A model generated the notes under the pieces. The model searched no databases and was not told where the DNA came from. It worked only from the letters and a program-made list of their open reading frames with translations. Position numbers and translations under genes: made by a program. A stretch of 64,000 nucleotides of DNA from Marinomonas communis. Its GTDB lineage: Bacteria; Pseudomonadota; Gammaproteobacteria; Pseudomonadales; Marinomonadaceae. Where the stretch lies: the NCBI RefSeq assembly GCF_004363305.1, contig NZ_SNZA01000001.1, forward strand, positions 460,902 to 524,901, read 5' to 3'. Positions 43,621 through 52,118 of the stretch are shown piece by piece. Numbering within the stretch: the stretch's first letter is position 1; each line of letters opens with the position of its first letter.

Positions 43621-44550
43621 ATGACTTTGGATCAATTAATGATTAGCACGATCGAGCGACAAGCCACAGACCTCCATATTCTCGTTCAACCCACACATGC
43701 TTGCGTTAAGTGGAGGTGTCATGGAAGACTTTCAGAGGAGCAGCTTCTTCCTAATGGCGAAATCCTTGTTAATCGAATAAAGATTTTATCCGAACTTAAC
43801 ATTGCCGAAACTCGCCGTGTTCAAGAAGGGATGTTTGACTATGAACACCTCAATCAACGCTACTCTATCCGCGTAAGTATTGTTCGGTCTGACAAAGGTG
43901 AAAAATTAGCTCTTCGAGTACTGCATTCATCGATTAGTGTTTTGATCGATGAACTAGGCCTAGGCAACCTTGCTTTGAGCGCTTTAAAAGAAAGCATTCA
44001 CTTGTCAAATGGACTTATTCTTGTTTGTGGCGCTACTGGCAGCGGAAAAACCACTACCTTATATTCATGCCTACAAGAGATAAATGATGGCTCTCGGTCA
44101 ATTTTCACCATCGAGGACCCAGTTGAAATGCCTACTGACGGGATTTATCAATTCGAACCAAATCCTGCACTCGACATTTCGACTCACGACCTACTAAAAG
44201 CATTCATGAGACAAGACCCTGATGTCATCATGGTGGGGGAAATTCGTGATGCTAAAACAGCTGATTTAGCCATATCAGCTGCGCTAACAGGACACCTAGT
44301 CCTTGCAACATTACATACCAACAACCCATTAAATGTTGTTCAACGATGCAAGAATTGGCAGGTGGATTATTTTGCTTTAGCAAGCTCTTTGAGATTAATT
44401 ATTCACCAGTCTATGCAGTACATAAACGAGAACCCACGACCGAAATTTACTACTATTCGACCAAACTGGGATAAAAAACTGCCATCTGATTATAACGACC
44501 TCATTGAGCAGCCCTCTCTATGGACATATCTTGATGAGGAGCCAGTATGA
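43621..44550 (+). CDS. Short PilB/GspE-type pilus ATPase
   Basis: The 309-residue ATPase has a truncated N-terminal domain (ATDLHILVQPTHACVKWRCH), then Walker A GATGSGKTTTLYSC near residue 150, Asp box FTIEDPVE, Walker B DVIMVGEIRDAKTADLAISA and His box TGHLVLATLHTNNP. It is about half the size of canonical PilB (around 565) because the N-terminal MshEN region is absent. The C-terminal tetracysteine zinc motif is also missing. The frame extends back to 43549 within pilA, but the pilin stop ends at 43612 and the first sensible start is the ATG at 43621. Size resembles PilT, but context (between pilA and pilC) argues for the extension ATPase. Confidence 0.82.
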   Translation: MTLDQLMISTIERQATDLHILVQPTHACVKWRCHGRLSEEQLLPNGEILVNRIKILSELNIAETRRVQEGMFDYEHLNQRYSIRVSIVRSDKGEKLALRVLHSSISVLIDELGLGNLALSALKESIHLSNGLILVCGATGSGKTTTLYSCLQEINDGSRSIFTIEDPVEMPTDGIYQFEPNPALDISTHDLLKAFMRQDPDVIMVGEIRDAKTADLAISAALTGHLVLATLHTNNPLNVVQRCKNWQVDYFALASSLRLIIHQSMQYINENPRPKFTTIRPNWDKKLPSDYNDLIEQPSLWTYLDEEPV

Positions 44551-45587
44551 GTTGGTACTACTTCAATGATCGGCTTATTTTAGAATTCTCTAGCCATCAC
44601 TTAGCTTGTCAGTATGCTTGTCTACATGGCTTCCCTCTAACATCAATAAAAAGTGTGCAAATTAAGCCTTTTGAACCTAAACAGGGGTTACACTATTGCA
44701 ATCAAATCTTATCACTTTGCGAGAACGGCCACTCCTTACAGAGCGCCTTGCTAAACCTTCAAGCAAACCATTTCCAGAAAAAAGACCAATTTGCAGTGAT
44801 TGCCATTCAGAGTCAATTAGCACAAGGTCAAAGCATCGCAGAAAGCTTAACCAGGTTCTTACCAAGTAACCTTGCATCACTAGGTCACAGCATTCGACAA
44901 GATGGCACTGAAGAAAATAAGCTATCTAGCATTAAAGTTTTACGCGAAGCCTTATATGAGCAAGTTACGCTTTCTGGTCAACTTGTTAAGTGCTTAACTT
45001 ACCCTTATTTAATTATTCAAAGCTCATTTTTACTTGGCTTAATTTCTAATCTTCTAAATAACTCGAATAGCCTTCCACTTATGGTATATTGGCTGATTGT
45101 TAGTCTTATGCAATACCTGCTATTTTGTTATATCAACAAGGGCCATTTGTACACAATGTTGTGCAGCATATTACATAGTTTTCAAGTGCGCCGAACCCTA
45201 ATGCTCCTTAGCGCATTGTTGAAAAGTGGTCAGACATTACAAAATTCAATACACATTCTGATGCATACAACTTCTAAGAAGAGCAGACTACAGCTGATAG
45301 AAATTCACCTCAAATTATTAAGCGGCAAAAAAGTATGTGAGTGTTTACCGCTTCAGTGGCTTAGCGCAAACAGCCAAGCTTCTTTCAAGGAGTTAGATAA
45401 GACTGGCGATTTAATCACACCACTAGAGCAGTCTATAGACTATTGGCGAACATACAACGACACTCGCTTACGATGGCTATCAAAAGCGTTCCCAATAGTT
45501 GGTATTCTTGTTGCTTCGTTATTTGTTACAAAAACAATGATTGCACTTTATGCACCATTTTTGGAATCAAATTATTTTGGATCTTAA
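44547..45587 (+). CDS. Divergent PilC/GspF-type inner membrane platform protein
   Basis: The 346-residue protein has the GspF/PilC layout of two helical cytosolic domains and three membrane helices (about residues 153-175, 180-200 and near 317-335), with GQLVKCLTYPYLIIQSSFLL and a repeat-like SALLKSGQTLQNSIHILM. It is shorter than PilC (about 405) and diverged, so similarity is by pattern and position. It starts with an ATGA overlap on the ATPase stop, so the two are co-translated. It would anchor the ATPase at the base of the pilus. Confidence 0.75.
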   Translation: MSWYYFNDRLILEFSSHHLACQYACLHGFPLTSIKSVQIKPFEPKQGLHYCNQILSLCENGHSLQSALLNLQANHFQKKDQFAVIAIQSQLAQGQSIAESLTRFLPSNLASLGHSIRQDGTEENKLSSIKVLREALYEQVTLSGQLVKCLTYPYLIIQSSFLLGLISNLLNNSNSLPLMVYWLIVSLMQYLLFCYINKGHLYTMLCSILHSFQVRRTLMLLSALLKSGQTLQNSIHILMHTTSKKSRLQLIEIHLKLLSGKKVCECLPLQWLSANSQASFKELDKTGDLITPLEQSIDYWRTYNDTRLRWLSKAFPIVGILVASLFVTKTMIALYAPFLESNYFGS

Positions 45588-46371
45588 CCTATTAATCTAC
45601 ATTGTCGCCTTGCTCTGCCTTGGCAGTAGCTTATCTTCATTCACCTATCGTTGGCATCAACGTGCAGAGTACGAATGGAAATCAGAAGCCCATGATTTTT
45701 TAGAGCTTCCCTTCTATGCTCCAAAGCCCTTAAGCTTTGTCCTTGGTCGCTCTTGCTGCCCCAAGTGTCATCACAAGCTTTCCGCATTGGATCTTATACC
45801 TTTACTTAGTTACGTATTTAGCAAAGGTCGCTGCCGTTATTGCACCAAGGAGATACCCTTACGCTATCCCATCATAGAGCTAATAACCGTTTTATTCTTA
45901 GTACCACTTTATTTCTTACCAATCAGTTCACTGGAATGGTTTATTTTATCCATCATTATCATGGCACTTATCTGTGCCATGATAATAGATGCTGAACACT
46001 ATTGGCTGCCTGACGAATGTGCTTTCATTGTTGTTGGTTTCGCTACTTATTATTTCTATATTAATGGCCATCAAGCATTACTACCCAATATCGCTGTCGC
46101 AATACTCTCTTATCTTAGCATCTATTGTCTAAGGGCCTTTTTTTTGCGCTTTAGGAGTATCGAAGCAATAGGTCTGGGGGACGCTAAGCTACTTGCCGCT
46201 CTGACTTATTGGTTAGGTTCAGCTTCCTACAGTAACATCCTTCTAATCGCCTCTTTTGCAGGTTTAATCTGGGCTATCCTTACAAGAAAAACGAAAGGCG
46301 AGAAAATTCCATTTGGACCTTTTTTAATCGCAGGCGCAGTTCTGTATTTTTACGTTGAGCAATTTAGATGA
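45550..46371 (+). CDS. pilD: Type IV prepilin peptidase PilD
   Basis: The bifunctional peptidase/N-methyltransferase cleaves prepilin leaders. It has the zinc-binding CCPKCHHKL ... GRCRYCTKEIP, the catalytic Asp pair in AMIIDAEHYWLPDECA and GLGDAKLLAALTYW, and about seven membrane helices. The first helix is after a short N-terminus; FAGLIWAI and IPFGPFLIAGAVLYF near the end fit the family. An in-frame TTG at 45541 opens the ORF, but the ATG at 45550 is more likely; both lie inside the 3' end of pilC (38-base overlap). The next gene, coaE, overlaps by four bases. This pilD-coaE order is the standard one in pseudomonads. Confidence 0.93.
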   Translation: MHHFWNQIILDLNLLIYIVALLCLGSSLSSFTYRWHQRAEYEWKSEAHDFLELPFYAPKPLSFVLGRSCCPKCHHKLSALDLIPLLSYVFSKGRCRYCTKEIPLRYPIIELITVLFLVPLYFLPISSLEWFILSIIIMALICAMIIDAEHYWLPDECAFIVVGFATYYFYINGHQALLPNIAVAILSYLSIYCLRAFFLRFRSIEAIGLGDAKLLAALTYWLGSASYSNILLIASFAGLIWAILTRKTKGEKIPFGPFLIAGAVLYFYVEQFR

Positions 46372-46988
46372 GTAAGACAATTAATTCCCCCATCATCATT
46401 GGGCTAACTGGAGGTATTGGCTCTGGTAAAACGACCGTCGCAAAGCTTTTCAACAAGCTTGGAGTGGAATCAGTAGACGTTGACGATATAGCTCGGGAGG
46501 TCGTTGCCCCTGGTGAAAACTGCCTTCAGGAAATCGTTCAAGCATTTGGAAGAGATATTCTTACTGAGGATGGCAGCCTTGATAGAGCCGGTTTAAGACA
46601 AATTGTATTTGCTGATACTGCTCTTCGCAAGAAATTAGAAAGCATCACTCACCCAGCAATTAAAGCGCGTCTAAAACAAAAAATAGCGTCCTGTGAAAGC
46701 AAAATTGTGCTACTTGTGCACCCTCTTCTTTTTGAAACTGGCCAAAATAGTGAATGCAAATTCACTATTGCTATTAGCGTCTCCAAGCAGATTCAGATTG
46801 AGCGAGTCATGCGTAGAGATAACAACAGCGAACAACAAGTTAATCGAATTATGGACACTCAGCTCACAAACCAAGAGCGCATCGAAAGAGCGGATTTTAT
46901 CTTGGAAAACACTAGCAACAACGCAGATTTGAGTGTTAAAGTCTTTCAATTACACAATAAATTACAAAGCCTACTATCATTAGAATAA
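46368..46988 (+). CDS. coaE: Dephospho-CoA kinase
   Basis: The 206-residue enzyme performs the last step of CoA synthesis. The P-loop IIGLTGGIGSGKTTVAKLFN is at the N-terminus; the DVDDIAREVVAPG block binds dephospho-CoA, and the conserved lid region is RVMRRDNNSEQQVNRIMDTQ. Its start overlaps the pilD stop by four bases and yacG starts on its last base, so the three are translationally coupled. Confidence 0.96.
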   Translation: MSKTINSPIIIGLTGGIGSGKTTVAKLFNKLGVESVDVDDIAREVVAPGENCLQEIVQAFGRDILTEDGSLDRAGLRQIVFADTALRKKLESITHPAIKARLKQKIASCESKIVLLVHPLLFETGQNSECKFTIAISVSKQIQIERVMRRDNNSEQQVNRIMDTQLTNQERIERADFILENTSNNADLSVKVFQLHNKLQSLLSLE

Positions 46989-47206
46989 TGGAAAACAAAA
47001 CACTGATCGCATGCCCTACCTGTGGAACTAAATCACCTTGGTCCCAAGATAATAAAGACCGCCCATTCTGTAGTGCACGGTGCAAACTAATAGACTTAGG
47101 AGAGTGGGCAAACGAGAGCTACTCTATTCCTCAGCAGACTTCTGATGAGGATGAGGTTTTCTCAGAAGATCTTGTTGCTAATCCAAATAAGTCATTCCTA
47201 GAGTAA
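46988..47206 (+). CDS. yacG: DNA gyrase inhibitor YacG
   Basis: The 72-residue zinc protein has the CPTCGTKSPWSQDNKDRPFC spacing with a second pair (FCSARCKLIDLGEWAN), giving the C-X2-C-X(n)-C-X3-C site, and an acidic C-terminal tail typical of YacG. In E. coli YacG binds gyrase and blocks DNA binding. The position right after coaE is the usual one. Its ATG shares one base with the coaE stop codon. Confidence 0.92.
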   Translation: MENKTLIACPTCGTKSPWSQDNKDRPFCSARCKLIDLGEWANESYSIPQQTSDEDEVFSEDLVANPNKSFLE

Positions 47207-47224
47207 CAGAGAGATTGAAGCTGG

Positions 47225-48433
47225 ATGAATAAGCCTAACTTTTCAGATAAAAAAGCATTACTGATAGAAGACATGGCTGAAGCACGAATCATGCAGAAAA
47301 AAATGCTGAATGATTTTGGCTTTAAATCGATTGAAATCGCCATGAAGGCAGAAAGTGCGATTGAGTTGCTACGCTCTAATTCTTACGATGTCATCCTATC
47401 CGATTACAATCTTGGCAATGGTAAAGATGGCCAACAACTACTGGAAGAAGTTCGCCATTCACACCTTATTCCAAACACATCAACGTATTTAATGGTAACC
47501 GCTGAAACATCAACGGAAATGGTGATGGGTGCCATCGAGTACGTTCCAGATGGCTATATAACAAAACCGTTCTCGCAAGCCGTGTTAGAACGCCGACTAC
47601 TAAAGTTGATTAAAAATAAAGAACAACTATTGGAAGTCAACAAAGCTCTTGATGCTAACGATTATGAAAAAGCGGTATCTGAAGCACGCAAAGTAGCTGA
47701 TTCTAAACCCGCTTTAGCTGGCCGTTGTCATCGCATCATCGGCGATGCATTAATGAATCTAGAGAAATACCAAGAAGCTTTAGAGTTATTTAAAACTTGT
47801 CGAAAAGAGTCTCGAATGCCTTGGGCTGCATTCGGAGAGGCAAAGTGTCACTATTATTTAAACAATATAGACAAAGCTGAATCTAAGTTTCGTCAGCTCA
47901 CCTTAGATAACAAATTCTTTGTAAGCGCATACGACTGGCTTGCCAAAACCCTTGTAAAAAAGGGAGAGCTTGAGGAGGCTCAGGCCGTTCTTGTAGATGC
48001 AGTTGGACGCTCCCCTAAAAATTTGAAGCGCCAGATCGAATTAGGCAAGCTAAGCTTAGACGTCCAAGACAACCTCATGGCTGAGATGTCTTTTCGCCGC
48101 GCAGTGTTTCTTGCCAAACACTCCTGCTTTAATGAGGCAGAGGTTTACTTGCAACATATGACTGCAATCGTCGCTCTGGCACGCGAAGGCGATATCCCCT
48201 CAAGGCAAATTGATAACTTTCAGACTACTTTAAGTAAAGTGCATCAAAACTTTTTTGACTCACCTAAGGTTAGAAGTGAAGCTTATCTTCTTGAAATGGA
48301 GCTTTACAGTGCTCTGGGTGATAAAAAAACAATGAATCAAATAGAAGAAGTGTGGAACCATGATATCGAGTCTGGTAATGCCGAGCCTACTAGCGACTCT
48401 ATTCAGAAAAGAATTACTCAACTAAAGGCGTAG
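47225..48433 (+). CDS. REC-TPR response regulator (module A)
   Basis: The 402-residue protein has an N-terminal receiver domain (about residues 9-128) with acidic pair E15/D16, phospho-accepting Asp60 (SDYNLG), Thr/Ser in VTAET and Lys114 (ITKPFSQAVLERRL). The remainder is helical repeats of TPR type, including CHRIIGDALMNLEKYQEALE and LAKTLVKKGELEEAQAVLVD. There is no DNA-binding or enzymatic output, so it should act by protein contact. It is followed after eight bases by a small histidine kinase-like gene. A paralogous pair lies on the opposite strand just beyond. It begins 18 bases after yacG and may share the pilin/coaE transcript. Confidence 0.85.
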   Translation: MNKPNFSDKKALLIEDMAEARIMQKKMLNDFGFKSIEIAMKAESAIELLRSNSYDVILSDYNLGNGKDGQQLLEEVRHSHLIPNTSTYLMVTAETSTEMVMGAIEYVPDGYITKPFSQAVLERRLLKLIKNKEQLLEVNKALDANDYEKAVSEARKVADSKPALAGRCHRIIGDALMNLEKYQEALELFKTCRKESRMPWAAFGEAKCHYYLNNIDKAESKFRQLTLDNKFFVSAYDWLAKTLVKKGELEEAQAVLVDAVGRSPKNLKRQIELGKLSLDVQDNLMAEMSFRRAVFLAKHSCFNEAEVYLQHMTAIVALAREGDIPSRQIDNFQTTLSKVHQNFFDSPKVRSEAYLLEMELYSALGDKKTMNQIEEVWNHDIESGNAEPTSDSIQKRITQLKA

Positions 48434-48441
48434 TTCAGATT

Positions 48442-49101
48442 ATGCAAAAGATTGACATAAGCACCATTCTTGCAAGCGCCATTCATGAAAGTAAAAACCA
48501 CTTAGGCACCCTGCTTTATCAACTTGAAGCGCTTAAACGATTAAACTTACCTTCAGAAGGCAGTACTGCACTAAGAAAAGTTGAAGAAGGCATGAAGCAA
48601 CTCAATGATGAGTGGGTTGAATACTTGTACTTATATCGCTTGGCGTCAGATGGATACCAAGTTCATTATGAGTGCCATGCACTGGACGAGTTTCTAGATG
48701 ATCAAGTTTTTGCGCTTACTCCATCAGCGTCAGCAAAAAATCTTTCTCTATCCTACGATGTAGATGAATCTTTAACAGGAATATTTGATGAGCGCCTTAT
48801 GACAGCAGTGGTAGGTACAGCTGTTTATAACGCCCTGAGATTTGCAAAGAATAAAATTGAGATTAACGCTGACATCGTAGATGAATATTTAATTATCAAC
48901 ATCGAAGATGACGGTAAAGGATTCGAAGAAACAGCAAGTGAGGAAGATGAAATGCTGTTTCAAACCAATACTGGTCTTGGCCTTTACTTTGCCGAGTTGT
49001 CAGCAAACGCACACAAGGTTGACCATAAATCGGGGTTTATTCAGAAGCAAAGCTCCAGCAAACTTGGTGGAGCTAAGTTGACCATTCATTTACCACAATA
49101 A
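48442..49101 (+). CDS. Small soluble histidine kinase-like protein (module A)
   Basis: The 219-residue protein has a helical N-terminal part with an H-box-like ASAIHESKNHLGTLLYQLEA (His15) and a C-terminal HATPase domain: N-box VYNALRFAKNKIEINA, G1 box EDDGKGF, G2 box NTGLGLYFAEL. There is no transmembrane, PAS or other sensor domain. It is thus a minimal kinase or phosphatase/CheA-like piece, probably acting on the REC-TPR protein encoded just upstream. It ends ten bases before the stop of the convergent, paralogous module B gene. Confidence 0.8.
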   Translation: MQKIDISTILASAIHESKNHLGTLLYQLEALKRLNLPSEGSTALRKVEEGMKQLNDEWVEYLYLYRLASDGYQVHYECHALDEFLDDQVFALTPSASAKNLSLSYDVDESLTGIFDERLMTAVVGTAVYNALRFAKNKIEINADIVDEYLIINIEDDGKGFEETASEEDEMLFQTNTGLGLYFAELSANAHKVDHKSGFIQKQSSSKLGGAKLTIHLPQ

Positions 49102-49111
49102 CTGGATGAAC

Positions 49112-49792
49112 TTACGGTATAAGCATATCTATTCGACCACCACCAGTTGTGTCATCATTTTTCAAGGTAGTGCGGCCAAAACGCCCCTGATTGGTATGAA
49201 GTCTCACTACCTTATCGCAATATAGCCAGCCGGTATTTTGACTGGTCACATTGTCAACAGAGCTACCCGACACCAATGCATCATAAGCCTCTAATATAAA
49301 TTCTGGATAACCTCTCCCATTATCAATAACGGATAATAAAAGACCATCACTCGTTGCTTGAAACTGAATATCGATCTTATTGTTAGTGTATCTTAATGCA
49401 TTCAGGAGAGCGATTTGCAAAACTGTTTCCATCAGCTGCGAATCCAGATACCAACTAATATCCTCACCTTGCACAGTTACCTCAATTCCCTTCTGCTGTA
49501 GCAAAGCATCTAAACCTGCTAAGGTGTCTTCCACCAACTCTAGAACAAACGTTTCTGAAGCACTTACTACTAATTTATCATCATTCACCAAATACAAACC
49601 GTACATCTGGCTAATAACGTTTTGCATGCGAACAATTTCATATTGAGCCTCGGCAAACATATTTCTGTCCACACCATCAGTATTAGCAATAGCACTGTCG
49701 AGCTTAAATAAAACCTGACTCAATGAATTGCGCATATCTTTGATAGAAGCCTCAATAACCTCTTGAAAAGGTAATTGCGGTTGAAATGACAT
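49112..49792 (-). CDS. Degenerate kinase-like protein (module B)
   Basis: The 226-residue protein is a paralogue-like counterpart of the module A kinase. In the equivalent helix EASIKDMRNSLSQVLFKLDS a Lys (K18) occupies the position of the phospho-acceptor His, and the following HES is lost. The N-box (LNALRYTNNKIDIQ) and G1 (IDNGRGY) remain, but the G2 glycines are changed (NTGWLYCDKVV instead of TGLGL). It may bind ATP yet not phosphorylate. It follows the module B REC-TPR gene by 11 bases. Alternatives are a phosphatase or a scaffold. Confidence 0.75.
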   Translation of the reverse strand: MSFQPQLPFQEVIEASIKDMRNSLSQVLFKLDSAIANTDGVDRNMFAEAQYEIVRMQNVISQMYGLYLVNDDKLVVSASETFVLELVEDTLAGLDALLQQKGIEVTVQGEDISWYLDSQLMETVLQIALLNALRYTNNKIDIQFQATSDGLLLSVIDNGRGYPEFILEAYDALVSGSSVDNVTSQNTGWLYCDKVVRLHTNQGRFGRTTLKNDDTTGGGRIDMLIP

Positions 49793-49803
49793 GTAGCAGC
49801 CTC

Positions 49804-51474
49804 CTAAAACATGACCTTATAATGCTTTACTAAATACTCTTTTAAAGCATTCAATCTTTTATATTGTTTGTGTGCTGGAGTCACATGTCTTAGCCGTTGA
49901 ATTGATTCAACACACTCTGCAACCATATGTGACTCGCTACCTTGTGCTTCCATCAATTTAAGACAAGTTTGCACATAATTTAAATTCAAGCCTGGATGAC
50001 GGGGAGACAGCTCTAAAGCTGTTTTAAATTCATGGATTGCATCTTGATAAGCTTTATTTGAGTAGTGGTTTAGGCCCTGCTTGTTCAGTGATTTAGCTTG
50101 AGCTTTTGCTCCAAGACTGATTGGCTCGTCTAAGAAATCTGATGCTTGCTGCTTTAAGGCATCGCTTGTTGCCTGATCATTTACCAATGAAGCTAAAATA
50201 GTCTCTGCTTGCTCTTTCTCGCCAGCACTGTAGAGTGTCTTACCATATTCAACGACCAGATCTTGAGGCAAACCACCTTCTAACTCAGAGGCAATTTGCT
50301 TTGCGACTTGAAGTGACTGTTGTGCTTCGCGCATTTGACCTTGTGATGCATGAAAACGACTCTCAGCGAGAGACTTTCTTAACTTTACTGAATCATCATT
50401 GCCAAAGCGTTTTGTAACAACGGATAGAGCCTGACCAGCCTCAGCTAACAGCCTCTTTTTATCTGTGCTGTTTTCCACATTCGCAGCGGATTCAGCCACA
50501 ATGTCCACCAACTGAATATAATCATCAGGGCTTTCATGAACTGAGTTAATCCCCAACCGAACGGTTTGTTGACTGGCCTTCAAAGCCGTTTGGGGATCAC
50601 CATTTGCTAGGCTCACTGCAGCCATATGTTTTTGTCGTTTATGAATTCTTGGAGAGATTTTGATTGCATCATTTAAGATTTCTTGAGCCTCCTCTAACCT
50701 CCCCATTGCTTCATAAGCTTGTGCAAGTAGATCGTAAGCACTGATGGTCTGCGGGAATTGCTGAATAGTTTTCTGTAAAACCGATACAGCCTTAGGAAAC
50801 TGTTCTTGCGCCATCGCTAACCGAGCTAACCCAAGTAGAGCCCAATCTACTTCTCTTTGCTTAATCTCAGTTTTACAAAGATGCTCTAATTCTTGGCTAG
50901 CACCAGCATTCAAGTAAGCATCGACAAGATTACGCTTACACCAAGTCGCATAGCGGCCATTTTCTTCTATATGTTTAACGCAAAGAGGAATAAGCTGATC
51001 AAACTTCTCTTTTGCTATCAAAGTTTTCATTGTCGAAAGCGCTTTGGTTTGCACAAATTGACGCTCTAAACGGCGCGCAAGTACTGCTTGGGTAAAAGGC
51101 TTAGACAGGTACTCGTCAGGTTGAGATTCCATAATACCCATTACAACATCTCTACCCGTTTCAGCGGATACAATAATAAAGATATTAGTCGGCTTTAAGA
51201 GCTGTAGCGTTCTCAGCTCTTCTAGCACCTGTTGTCCATTCTTACCGCCGGTCAAGCGAAAATCACAAAGGACAATGTCGTATTTACGTGCTCTACAGGC
51301 ATCAACAACCCCTTTACCACTTGAGGTCTGATCAACATGCTGTATACCAAGCCCTTGCAGCATCTGACGAATTGATACACGAGAATTTTCAAATTCATCC
51401 GCGACAAGTGCTTGAAGCCCCGCATACACAGAGGAGTTTTGAGCAGCTTTAGCCTGAAATAAAGATTTATCCAC
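49804..51474 (-). CDS. REC-TPR response regulator (module B)
   Basis: The 556-residue protein starts with a receiver domain (about residues 17-140): acidic pair D26/E27, phospho-accepting Asp71 (LCDFRLTGGKNG), VSAET, and the SKPFTQAVLARRLERQ block, which is nearly the same as in module A. The C-terminal 400 residues are TPR-type helices (for example AYDLLAQAYEAMGRLEEAQE). It is longer than module A by about 150 residues of repeats. All REC catalytic residues look intact. It is divergent in direction from module A and convergent with it at 49.1 kb. There is no output domain. Confidence 0.85.
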   Translation of the reverse strand: MDKSLFQAKAAQNSSVYAGLQALVADEFENSRVSIRQMLQGLGIQHVDQTSSGKGVVDACRARKYDIVLCDFRLTGGKNGQQVLEELRTLQLLKPTNIFIIVSAETGRDVVMGIMESQPDEYLSKPFTQAVLARRLERQFVQTKALSTMKTLIAKEKFDQLIPLCVKHIEENGRYATWCKRNLVDAYLNAGASQELEHLCKTEIKQREVDWALLGLARLAMAQEQFPKAVSVLQKTIQQFPQTISAYDLLAQAYEAMGRLEEAQEILNDAIKISPRIHKRQKHMAAVSLANGDPQTALKASQQTVRLGINSVHESPDDYIQLVDIVAESAANVENSTDKKRLLAEAGQALSVVTKRFGNDDSVKLRKSLAESRFHASQGQMREAQQSLQVAKQIASELEGGLPQDLVVEYGKTLYSAGEKEQAETILASLVNDQATSDALKQQASDFLDEPISLGAKAQAKSLNKQGLNHYSNKAYQDAIHEFKTALELSPRHPGLNLNYVQTCLKLMEAQGSESHMVAECVESIQRLRHVTPAHKQYKRLNALKEYLVKHYKVMF

Positions 51475-51490
51475 CAGTTAAACCCAAAAG

Positions 51491-52114
51491 CTAGTTTTCA
51501 TTTTTAAGGTAATCAACAAGCATTCGACCCGCAACTTCAATATGTCCTTTCAAATAGCGCAGTGCTTGGTCTTTTTGGTCGCTCTCAATCAACGAAATCA
51601 ACTTTTCATGCTCGTTCTGACTCGTGTCACGATAGTTAAGAGGGCCATATTGGAACCCCATGTAACGTCTCACTTGTTCATTGAGTATAGCGACTACATT
51701 AAATAAAGTAGGCCTATTTGCTACTTCATAGAGTGTCGCATGCAAATCCCAATTTAGCTGACCACGCTCAAGTAAGGTTAAACAAGGGTTATTAAGTTGT
51801 AAATTAATATCTTTAGCACGACCAAGCACTTCGTGCGTTAAGTTAGGCAGAGCATGTCCCAATAACTGAACTTCGAGAGCCATACGCATTTGATACAAAT
51901 CCTCGGCCTCACGCCAATTTAGCTCTGGCACCATGACACCCGCTTTACCATGAGTCACCAACCAACCTTGGTTTTTAAGCTGTGCAATTGCATCGCGAAC
52001 GGGAATGCGACTTACATTGTATCTAACTGACAATTCTTGCTGTCTAAGTGGACAACCTCGAGGCAATGCACCATTCAGGATATCAGCTTTTAGCTGCTCA
52101 ATAAGCTCCAACAT
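51491..52114 (-). CDS. GntR family regulator, FCD subfamily
   Basis: The 207-residue protein has a winged helix N-terminus (PLRQQELSVRYNVSRIPVRD, then AIAQLKNQGWLVTHGKAGVM) and an FCD ligand-binding domain with metal-ligand-like residues (DLHATLYEVANR and ENEHEKLISLI... H). It starts four bases after the BenE-type gene stop, so they are in one operon. The palindrome at 53319-53352 upstream of that operon has the GTATAC core found in many FCD-type operators, so autoregulation is plausible. The inducer is unknown. It precedes the module B REC-TPR gene by 16 bases, which could be read through. Confidence 0.87.
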   Translation of the reverse strand: MLELIEQLKADILNGALPRGCPLRQQELSVRYNVSRIPVRDAIAQLKNQGWLVTHGKAGVMVPELNWREAEDLYQMRMALEVQLLGHALPNLTHEVLGRAKDINLQLNNPCLTLLERGQLNWDLHATLYEVANRPTLFNVVAILNEQVRRYMGFQYGPLNYRDTSQNEHEKLISLIESDQKDQALRYLKGHIEVAGRMLVDYLKNEN

Positions 52115-52118
52115 GACG

